Below, piece by piece: positions 1-5,133 of a DNA stretch of 5,133 nt. Under the pieces are notes generated by a model. It was given only the letters and a program-made list of their open reading frames with translations. It was not told where the DNA came from and searched no databases. Source of the stretch: an uncultured Fidelibacterota bacterium (GTDB lineage: Bacteria > Fidelibacterota > Marinisomatia > Marinisomatales > UBA8229). The DNA is taken from positions 1-5,133 of the forward strand of contig CAJXJG010000138.1 of the NCBI GenBank assembly GCA_913054425.1. Direction: 5' to 3'. The position numbers were made by a program, and so were the translations under genes. How positions within the stretch are numbered: the first letter of the stretch is position 1; each line of letters starts with the position of its first letter.

Positions 1-990
1 GGTATGCAGAAAATACATAGAGTGTGGAAGGATTCAGTCCTGGTGGAGGATTATTCAGGGACAGTGTCCTCAAAACTGTTTGTAACGTTCATGACAGAAT
101 TTGCGGCCATTCCTGGAGAATATCGCCTGCTTTCTGATGTCATGGATCTGGATACGCGCAAATTTGCAGAATATTCCCTGGATTTGGATTTATCCCGGTA
201 CACCGGAAAAGTTATTTTATATCCACCGATAATCCTTAACAACAAAAATGGTGATTGGGGATTTACCAAGGGGAAAATTCCAGTGCTTACGAGTGCTATC
301 GAAGCGGTTACAGGAGAAATAACGGTTCATACTTCAGGGAGAATTCAGGCAGGGACTGCAAAAATTATGGTCGTCCTGAACTCAAAAGGTGAAGGAACTC
401 TCTGGAAACATGAACAAAGCATAAACGGAGAGGACACTAATTTTACTCTGAACCTGAACATTCCTGATTCCGTGCTGAAGGGAATAAAATATTCACTGAA
501 AGCATTTTTAATCCAGAAAAATAATTCAGTTTCCAAATCTGTTAATTTTTCGCTTAAAAAAGCAGGAATTTCAGCTTTTATTTCTGATATGAGCGATGCT
601 ATTGAACAAATGCGCTATATCCTTGATGATAAAGAGAAACTTGAACTCAAGAATTCTAATAGGAAAGACCGTGAAAGATTGTTCAGGTCTTTTTGGAAAA
701 ATCGGGATCCTACACCCCATGGTTTCCACAATGAACTAATGGAAGAATATTACCGGAGGGTCCATTACTCCAATGAACATTTTACGGGTTTCCAGCCAGG
801 ATGGGAATCTGATATGGGAATGATTTATATTTTATTCGGTGTTCCTGATGACGTGGAGCGTATCAATGTCCATCGTGAACGGAAAATCTATGAAGTCTGG
901 CATTATCTTGAAATAAACAATAATTTTACCTTTGTTGATGAAAATGGATTTGGAGATTTTAGACTTCAGACGCCTTTCCTGGGATACTGA
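1..990 (+). CDS. GWxTD domain-containing protein, 5'-truncated by the window edge
   Basis: The frame is open at the left edge: base 1-3 is an in-frame Gly codon and the Met at base 4 has no ribosome site, so it is probably internal. Numbering from that Met, 328 residues are visible. Residues ~25-75 look like a beta-sandwich, with IPGEYRLLSDVMDLD resembling the 'PGxYxLxxxVxD' stretch seen in this family. Residues ~95-185 look like a second beta-rich region. From ~195 a helical linker leads to the GWxTD domain: FWKNRDPTP (230-238), NE and YYRRV (243-253), then GWESD (266-270) followed by MIYILFGVPDDVE. The motif is a variant with Ser for Thr. The protein ends normally at TGA 988-990. Full-length members usually have a signal peptide and more N-terminal sequence, which here would lie upstream. 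The domain's molecular function is unknown; an envelope or periplasmic location is inferred. The next gene starts 75 bp downstream. Confidence 0.85.
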   Translation, partial: GMQKIHRVWKDSVLVEDYSGTVSSKLFVTFMTEFAAIPGEYRLLSDVMDLDTRKFAEYSLDLDLSRYTGKVILYPPIILNNKNGDWGFTKGKIPVLTSAIEAVTGEITVHTSGRIQAGTAKIMVVLNSKGEGTLWKHEQSINGEDTNFTLNLNIPDSVLKGIKYSLKAFLIQKNNSVSKSVNFSLKKAGISAFISDMSDAIEQMRYILDDKEKLELKNSNRKDRERLFRSFWKNRDPTPHGFHNELMEEYYRRVHYSNEHFTGFQPGWESDMGMIYILFGVPDDVERINVHRERKIYEVWHYLEINNNFTFVDENGFGDFRLQTPFLGY

Positions 991-1018
991 AGATACATAG
1001 GTTTAATGTGATAATTTC

Positions 1019-1034
1019 AGAATGCAGGCATTCT
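1019..1034 (+). terminator. Short inverted repeat, possible weak terminator of the GWxTD gene
   Basis: AGAATGC-AG-GCATTCT is a perfect inverted repeat with 7-base arms. As RNA it could fold as a 6-bp stem with a CAGG loop. It lies 28 bases after the stop of the GWxTD gene and 32 bases before the nuclease start. The sequence after it (TTGCAATCAG) is not a proper U-tract and the stem is not GC-rich, so intrinsic termination would be weak. It may instead be a protein-binding dyad or chance. Confidence 0.25.
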
Positions 1035-1065
1035 TTGCAATCAGGATTGGTGTTTTGGTAAAAAA

Positions 1066-1866
1066 ATGATCGAAAGATTTTCATACAGCAGTCTTGAAAC
1101 GTTTAAAAAATGTCCGGCCAAATTTAAATTTTACTACATCGATAAGATCGTAAAACCGGATGACAGCATCGAAGCGTTTATGGGAAAGAGGGTGCATGAA
1201 ACTCTAGAATTTTTATATCAAGAAGTGGCTAAGAAGAAAATCCCAATAATTGATACGGTGCTGGAGAAATACAGGGAATTGTGGGAAAAATCCTGGCATA
1301 ACCGCATCGCCATTTTCAGATGGAGAGAATTTGGATCCGAAAATTACTTTGCTCTCGGGGAGGGTTGCCTGGCGCGGTATTACCGATTATACAAACCATT
1401 TTCTGAACCTGTGACAGGAATTGAGTTTGAGCTGGTATTTAACCTTGACGATTCAGATGGTTACGTTATGAAGGGAATTTTAGACAGGGTAGACCATACC
1501 GGCGATGGCATTTGGGAAATCCATGATTATAAAAGCGGTAAACGCGCTTTAACCCAAAAACAGGCAGATTCCGATTTACAACTGGCTTTGTACCAGATTG
1601 GGCTTCAGCAGTTGGAAAATAATGTAGAATCCGTCATACTAGTTTGGCATTTTCTTCAGCATGGCCTGGAGGTCCGTTCAACCCGGACAGAAAATCAGTT
1701 GAATTCGCTGATTTCAAAGACAAAGAAGACCATAGATCAAATTCAGGGTCAAATCGCGTCAGGCGGGGAATTTGCCCCAAAAGAATCCTTTTTATGTAAC
1801 TGGTGCTACTATTGGGAGGAGTGTCCAGCCAAGACCGGGACAAATCCCTATATTTTCAAGAAATAA
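1066..1866 (+). CDS. PD-(D/E)XK nuclease, Cas4/AddB-like, with four-cysteine Fe-S site
   Basis: This is a 266-residue RecB-family nuclease of the PDDEXK_1 (Cas4/AddB C-terminal) type. The expected motifs appear in order: FSYSSLETFKKCP at the N-terminus (Cys16); GKRVHETLEF with metal-ligand-type His44; GILDRVD with Asp140; EIHDYKSGK with Asp154 and Lys156 forming the D-x-K core; QLALYQIGL, the QxxxY motif (Gln172, Tyr176); and C-terminal CNWCYYWEEC (Cys244, Cys247, Cys253). One N-terminal and three C-terminal cysteines is the arrangement that binds a [4Fe-4S] cluster in Cas4 and AddB. The family cleaves DNA, commonly from single-stranded ends, with Mg or Mn. No helicase domain is fused and no cas or addA gene is visible, so the partner and pathway are unknown; DNA repair is a guess. 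ATG 1066 is the only ATG near the conserved start. The preceding bases are A-rich and the nearest AGGA is ~19 bases away, so no useful ribosome site is seen. Confidence 0.9.
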   Translation: MIERFSYSSLETFKKCPAKFKFYYIDKIVKPDDSIEAFMGKRVHETLEFLYQEVAKKKIPIIDTVLEKYRELWEKSWHNRIAIFRWREFGSENYFALGEGCLARYYRLYKPFSEPVTGIEFELVFNLDDSDGYVMKGILDRVDHTGDGIWEIHDYKSGKRALTQKQADSDLQLALYQIGLQQLENNVESVILVWHFLQHGLEVRSTRTENQLNSLISKTKKTIDQIQGQIASGGEFAPKESFLCNWCYYWEECPAKTGTNPYIFKK

Positions 1867-1962
1867 ACTGAAAACTCTTTATCAAAAAGAAGACAAAACC
1901 AAGATTTGGATTGAGTTTTAGGAATAGAAAGCTTTGAAAAACCCTGAAAATAACCCGAGAAC

Positions 1963-2086
1963 TGTCACCCTGAGTAGCCCCGAAGAAGGAGGGGCGTTAT
2001 TTATCCACCGTAGCCTTAGCATAAGCGGATCGAGGGGATTATTCACTGTCGAGATATCATCATATTTCGATGGACTCAATATGACA
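1963..2086. repeat. Degenerate intergenic palindromic repeat, GTCACCCTGAG type, ~124 bp
   Basis: The ends are inverted copies. TGTCACCCTGAGT at 1963-1975 matches the reverse complement of 2074-2086 (TGTCATATTGAGT) at 10 of 13 positions, and CGAA follows the arm on both sides. Inside are smaller stems: GCCCC (1977-1981) with GGGGC (1991-1995) around a 9-base loop, and CCG/CTTA (2008-2018) with TAAG/CGG (2022-2028). The sequence resembles, from memory, the dispersed 'GTCAyCCTGAG...CGAAG' palindromes that sit between genes in many environmental bacterial genomes and are often mis-annotated as short peptides. No flanking target-site duplication is evident and the two arms have diverged, so this looks like an old, inactive copy. 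No transposase is encoded. Confidence 0.55.
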
Positions 2087-2119
2087 TTCATTTGTTTTTC
2101 AAATCCTTCGAATAATTAT

Positions 2120-2132
2120 ACACCTTAGGTGT
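2120..2132. promoter_or_regulatory. Perfect 13-bp dyad upstream of the RNase H gene, possible operator
   Basis: ACACCT-T-AGGTGT has perfect 6-base arms around one central base. It is centred about 47 bases before the RNase H start codon, directly after an AT-rich stretch (TAATTATA, 2113-2120) that could be a -10 region. Placement and symmetry suit a dimeric repressor site, but no regulator gene is nearby and no second copy was seen in the window. With a one-base centre it would make a poor RNA hairpin. Confidence 0.25.
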
Positions 2133-2172
2133 TCCTTCTTTCATGCTACAGTCTTAATTTCTACCCATCATC

Positions 2173-2697
2173 ATGAAAATCAGCAAAGAAGAAATTGAAG
2201 TTCTTAAATTAATCCTCAACAATGAGGATTTTCCTCATATTTCTCCGGAACATCAGCAGGTTATATCAACCCTTCGCAGCAAACTATCTGATTCAGGTAC
2301 AGTTGAACTCTTTGTAGATGGGGCTGCTGATTTACACTCTGGAACCGCCGGAATTGGGGGAGTGTTCTATCGCAATGGTGAAGAATTATATTCTTTTTCA
2401 GAGTTTATCGGAAGCAGGACAAACAACGAAGCTGAATATGAAGCTCTCATCAAAGGCATTAAACTAGCATGTGAGTTGAATTTATTAAAACTCAATATAT
2501 ATGCAGATAGCCAATTAATTGTACGGCAGGTAATGGGGCAGTACAAGGTAAAAAACGAGCGAATGAAACCGCTTCATTCCCAAGCCGTAACATTACTGGA
2601 TGAGTTAGATGACTGGAGCATTGAACATATTCTAAGGGAAAAAAATAAAGAGGCGGATTCATTGAGCAAAATGGGAATGCGAGAAGGACAAAAGTGA
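2173..2697 (+). CDS. Ribonuclease HI family protein (RVT_3/archaeal-type RNase H fold)
   Basis: Residues ~43-168 of this 174-residue protein form an RNase H domain, which hydrolyses the RNA strand of RNA-DNA hybrids using two divalent metals. All four catalytic acids are visible: Asp49 in FVDGAA, Glu88 in TNNEAEYEAL, Asp112 in YADSQLI, and Asp162 in KEADSLSK. The REKNKEAD end and the NNEAEY motif are typical of the stand-alone RVT_3-type enzymes related to archaeal and plant RNase HI, rather than E. coli RnhA. In that group Arg155 probably does the job of the E. coli active-site His (family knowledge, not tested here). Residues 1-43 are an extra, mostly helical, charged segment that is not the usual hybrid-binding domain. 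ATG 2173 follows CATCATC with no Shine-Dalgarno sequence; the extension would vanish if translation began further in, but no Met lies between residue 1 and the domain. The ABC ATPase gene follows after 55 bp. Confidence 0.9.
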   Translation: MKISKEEIEVLKLILNNEDFPHISPEHQQVISTLRSKLSDSGTVELFVDGAADLHSGTAGIGGVFYRNGEELYSFSEFIGSRTNNEAEYEALIKGIKLACELNLLKLNIYADSQLIVRQVMGQYKVKNERMKPLHSQAVTLLDELDDWSIEHILREKNKEADSLSKMGMREGQK

Positions 2698-2752
2698 GAA
2701 AAAGAAAATTTAAGTATGCTCAAAGCTCCGGGGAGTTATCCTCATTACGGAA

Positions 2753-3514
2753 GTGATTAATCAGAATAAACCCATATTAACAGTACAGGGACTGTCTGTA
2801 TTTTTTCCAAAAAAACAGGGTTTATTTTATAAAAACCGGTCTCCAGGCCAGGTGTTGTTTGATATCAATCTGGACTTGTTTATTGGAAGGATTACTGCTC
2901 TTGTAGGGGAATCCGGCAGTGGAAAGACAACCATAGGAAATGCTCTGGTTGGTTTGGTTGATCATTTTAGCGGAGAATTTCAATTTGACGGTACACTGTA
3001 TAATCCCCTGAAAATGTCTCATCTGCGTTCGGAAATACAATTTATTTTCCAGGATTCCCTGAGCGCTTTAAACCCCAGAATGACAACCGGACAGACCCTC
3101 AATGAAGTGCTTTTATTACATCATTCCAGTGAAACGGTTGGTTCTCTTTTGGAACAAGTTGACCTATACGGTGAAATCACCGGGAAATACCCTCATGAGA
3201 TCTCTGGTGGTCAGCGACAGCGGGTGAACATCGCCCGAGCGTTGGCGGTGAATCCTCAAGTTCTGATCTGTGATGAGATTGTTTCAGCTCTGGATTTGTC
3301 TATCCAGGCGAAAATCCTTAACCTTATTACCAGCCTTGTTCGGGAACGAAACCTTGCGATCCTTTTTATTTCCCATGACCTGAATGTTGTCAAGGCGTTC
3401 GCTGAGAGCATAATCGTTCTTTCTAAAGGGAAAATTGTTGAAAGAGGGGATGCACAGCAAATCATGAATTCCCCCCAGCATCACTATACCCAATCATTAA
3501 TATCCGCAATGTAA
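2753..3514 (+). CDS. ABC transporter ATP-binding protein, oligopeptide/nickel (OppF/DppF/NikE-like) type
   Basis: This 253-residue cytoplasmic ATPase would power an Opp/Dpp-type importer. All nucleotide-binding motifs are intact: Walker A GESGSGKTT (52-60), Q-loop Gln100 in FIFQDS, signature SGGQRQR (151-157), Walker B VLICDE (170-175) with catalytic Glu175, D-loop SALD (178-181) and H-loop His208 in ISHD. FQDSLSALNPRMT and SALDLSIQAKILNL mark the peptide/nickel subfamily. It ends at HHYTQSLISAM, just where longer OppF and DppF proteins (~320-330 residues) continue into the oligo_HPY tail, so it is nearer NikE in length. The start is GTG: the frame is open upstream only to the TAA at 2711 and contains no other ATG, GTG or TTG, and the next in-frame Met is residue 88. 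GGGGAG at 2730-2735 is 17 bases away, too far to be a standard ribosome site. No permease, partner ATPase or binding protein is in the window, so the substrate cannot be named. It may share a transcript with the RNase H gene. Confidence 0.88.
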   Translation: MINQNKPILTVQGLSVFFPKKQGLFYKNRSPGQVLFDINLDLFIGRITALVGESGSGKTTIGNALVGLVDHFSGEFQFDGTLYNPLKMSHLRSEIQFIFQDSLSALNPRMTTGQTLNEVLLLHHSSETVGSLLEQVDLYGEITGKYPHEISGGQRQRVNIARALAVNPQVLICDEIVSALDLSIQAKILNLITSLVRERNLAILFISHDLNVVKAFAESIIVLSKGKIVERGDAQQIMNSPQHHYTQSLISAM

Positions 3515-3624
3515 TTAAATGATTCTTTTAGTAAGATAATTTCACCCAATGTCATCACCTGATACACCAACCCGCAGACTTGCCGCAATAATTTGAGATT
3601 GATTACTCTGGGTAAATTGAAGAG

Positions 3625-5133
3625 ATGAAAAAAATAATATTACTGCTTCTGACTTCAACCCTTAGTGCACAGATTTCCATAGCTGTACTGGATTTTGAAG
3701 GAAAAGGTGTATCTTCCAGTGAAGCCAGTGCATTGTCTGACAGGTTACGCAATGAACTTACTCAAACAGGGGAGTTTATTGTAGTAGAGCGTGATCAAAT
3801 GGAGGAGGTTCTTGAAGAGCAGGGATTCCAGCAGGCTGGTTTTACCTCAGATGACAAATTAGTAGAGGCAGGAAAACTCATTGGTGTGGAACAAATGATA
3901 GCGGGAAGTATCAGTAAGGTTGGAAATGTTTTTACAGTATCTGCAAGGATTATTAGTATTGAAACAGCTACCGTTTTAAAGGCTGTGAGCTATGACCACG
4001 AAGGAAAGTTAAGCGATCTATTGAGAAGAGGAATGAATCATGTTGCTCTTGAATTGGCTGGACAAAAGAAAAAGATAGTTCCATCAGTAGCCATCATTCC
4101 ATTAAAAAATAAGGGAGCTGATGAAGACGAGTTTTATGCCTACGGAATAAGTGCTGACCTTATATCTGATGTATCAGGTGCAGGATTGATAAGAGTGGCG
4201 AGCCTCAGACAGATAGAAGAACTAATTGATTTACCAGTAGAAGAGATAGCCAGAAAGCTGTTTGTCCGCTACATCTCAACTGGCACACTCTGGAAGATAG
4301 GAAACATGTTCCAGCTATCGCTTGAACTTTATGACACCAAGGAGTCAAAGGTCCTCTGGTCAGACCGCTGGATGGAACAATGGGAGAGCCTCCCTTCCAT
4401 CAAGGGTAAGCTTGCTAAGAACATCTTGAAGACTCTGAACGTAACTACCAATCAGGATATTTCCAAAGCTCCTACCACTAACCCTGAAGCTTATCAACTG
4501 TATCTCAAAGCTAAGGACCTTTATGCCCGCAGTAAGGACTATGAGCAAACAGAACAATCTATGGAGCTTATGCAGGCTGCCATTTCCATTGATGATCAGT
4601 TAATAGCCGCTCAGCTCCAACTGGGACAGATGTATTATGATAATGGGGAATATGACAAGGCAGCAAAATTTTATGAACAGTCCCTTAATAAAAGCAAGCG
4701 CCTGGAGGATAATTCCAACATTGCAGATGCACTACGAAAACAGGGTGCACTGTTCAGGAAACAACGCCAGTATGAGCAGGCGCTGGAAAAATTCAATGAA
4801 GCCTTATCTATTTTTAAAGATATGAACGATAAGAGCAGCATGGCAAAAACAATGAACAGCATTGCTATTCTTTACTATAAAACCAAGCGTCTCGATGAGG
4901 CACTTGAGTACTGGCTCCAGGCCTATAGTATTGCCAAGGAATTTGATGATAAACTTAAAATATCTAAATATGTCAATAACATAGGGATATGGTATTGGAA
5001 GGACTATGACTATTCAAAGGCTATTGATTATTATAATAAAAGCCTGTTGATTAAGGAAGAGCTTGATGACACAAGGAATTATGGAAAAACACTGAACAAT
5101 ATGGGCCAGGTTTATTACGATATGGGAGATTTT
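3625..5133 (+). CDS. Secreted CsgG-like/TolB-N-like/TPR protein, 3'-truncated by the window edge
   Basis: The frame runs open for 503 codons to the window end. Residues 1-15 (MKKIILLLLTSTLSA) are a short Sec signal peptide, with likely cleavage before Gln16; there is no lipobox Cys, unlike true CsgG. Residues ~17-120 match the CsgG-like fold: IAVLDFEG, LSDRLRNEL, VVERDQMEEVLEEQGFQQAG, GKLIGVEQMIAGSISK and ARIISIETA. Residues ~152-270 match the TolB-N/FlgO-like module found before TPRs: VAIIPLKNKG, YGISADLISDV, ARKLFVRYISTGTLWKIG and VLWSDRW. NPEAYQLYLKAKDLY (286-300) then opens a TPR array, with units beginning near 286, 325, 363, 403, 443 and 483, the last cut off. TPRs bind protein partners; the protein is probably periplasmic, perhaps an envelope scaffold, but its function is unknown. 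ATG 3625 is chosen because the signal peptide starts there; GAAG lies directly against it, too close for a standard ribosome site. It stands 110 bp after the ATPase gene and is probably its own unit. Confidence 0.85.
   Translation, partial: MKKIILLLLTSTLSAQISIAVLDFEGKGVSSSEASALSDRLRNELTQTGEFIVVERDQMEEVLEEQGFQQAGFTSDDKLVEAGKLIGVEQMIAGSISKVGNVFTVSARIISIETATVLKAVSYDHEGKLSDLLRRGMNHVALELAGQKKKIVPSVAIIPLKNKGADEDEFYAYGISADLISDVSGAGLIRVASLRQIEELIDLPVEEIARKLFVRYISTGTLWKIGNMFQLSLELYDTKESKVLWSDRWMEQWESLPSIKGKLAKNILKTLNVTTNQDISKAPTTNPEAYQLYLKAKDLYARSKDYEQTEQSMELMQAAISIDDQLIAAQLQLGQMYYDNGEYDKAAKFYEQSLNKSKRLEDNSNIADALRKQGALFRKQRQYEQALEKFNEALSIFKDMNDKSSMAKTMNSIAILYYKTKRLDEALEYWLQAYSIAKEFDDKLKISKYVNNIGIWYWKDYDYSKAIDYYNKSLLIKEELDDTRNYGKTLNNMGQVYYDMGDF

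Larger units (their letters stand above)
1867..2172. other. 306-bp intergenic region without a credible gene
   Basis: This gap separates the nuclease and RNase H genes. It holds an imperfect palindromic repeat (1963-2086) and a 13-bp dyad (2120-2132), both listed separately. AAAACTC at 1871-1877 and its complement GAGTTTT at 1913-1919 form a distant AT-rich inverted repeat that is probably chance. An open frame of 64 codons at 1934-2128 runs through the repeat, has no ribosome site and resembles no known protein. TTGTTT at 2092 followed by the AT-rich TAATTATA at 2113 could be part of a promoter for the RNase H gene, but the match is poor. Confidence 0.6.

Noticed and set aside
1871..1919. 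AAAACTC/GAGTTTT inverted repeat after the nuclease stop, considered as a terminator
   Set aside because: The arms are 7 bases, AT-rich and separated by 35 bases, with no following U-tract.
1934..2128. A 64-codon open frame between the nuclease and RNase H genes
   Set aside because: It runs through the palindromic repeat, has no ribosome site, and its peptide has no recognisable domain. Such peptides are a familiar by-product of this kind of repeat.
1066..2697. Cas4-like nuclease plus RNase H as part of a CRISPR or other defence island
   Set aside because: There is no repeat-spacer array, no other cas or defence gene, and a 306-bp gap with a dispersed-type repeat separates the two. Proximity alone does not support a joint system.
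3515..3624. Possible promoter TTGCCG (3580) - 18 bases - TACTCT (3604) before the TPR protein gene
   Set aside because: It matches the sigma-70 consensus at only 4 of 6 and 3 of 6 positions, and the organism group may use a different consensus. A promoter is likely somewhere in these 110 bases, but the sequence does not fix it. No terminator hairpin was seen after the ATPase stop either.
4360..4862. Short open frames on both strands inside the TPR region, and similar minus-strand frames inside the other genes
   Set aside because: They lie wholly within well-supported genes, have no ribosome sites, and encode nothing recognisable.

Overview
The window is a mosaic of five plus-strand protein genes from a moderately AT-rich bacterium. 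Nothing in it suggests a phage, plasmid or CRISPR locus. Three things point to the FCB side of the tree (Bacteroidota, Calditrichota, Ca. Marinimicrobia/Neomarinimicrobiota and relatives): a GWxTD-domain protein, a secreted CsgG-like/TolB-like/TPR fusion protein, and start codons with little or no Shine-Dalgarno sequence. A degenerate GTCACCCTGAG-type intergenic palindrome fits the same picture. This placement is inference; no rRNA or marker gene is present to confirm it.

Layout, left to right. (1) Bases 1-990 are the 3' part of a GWxTD-domain protein, cut by the left edge. (2) After 75 bp containing a small inverted repeat comes a Cas4/AddB-like PD-(D/E)XK nuclease (1066-1866) with a complete active site and four cysteines placed as for a [4Fe-4S] cluster. 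(3) A 306-bp gap (1867-2172) holds a ~124-bp imperfect palindromic repeat and a perfect 13-bp dyad. (4) An RNase HI-family protein (2173-2697) has all four catalytic acids and an N-terminal extension of about 43 residues. (5) A short Opp/Dpp-type ABC ATPase (2753-3514) starts at GTG and has no permease or binding protein beside it. (6) After a 110-bp gap comes a secreted protein (3625 to the right edge) with a CsgG-like domain, a TolB-N/FlgO-like domain and a TPR array of ~40-residue units, cut by the window end.

How the genes work together: there is no convincing single pathway. The nuclease and the RNase H both act on nucleic acid and are neighbours, but the repeat-bearing gap lies between them. 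The RNase H and ATPase genes are only 55 bp apart and may be co-transcribed. The two edge genes encode probable envelope proteins of poorly understood function. I found no clear evidence of a new multi-gene system. The points most worth a second look are the repeat element, the orphan ATPase with its overlapping micro-ORF, and the architecture of the last protein.
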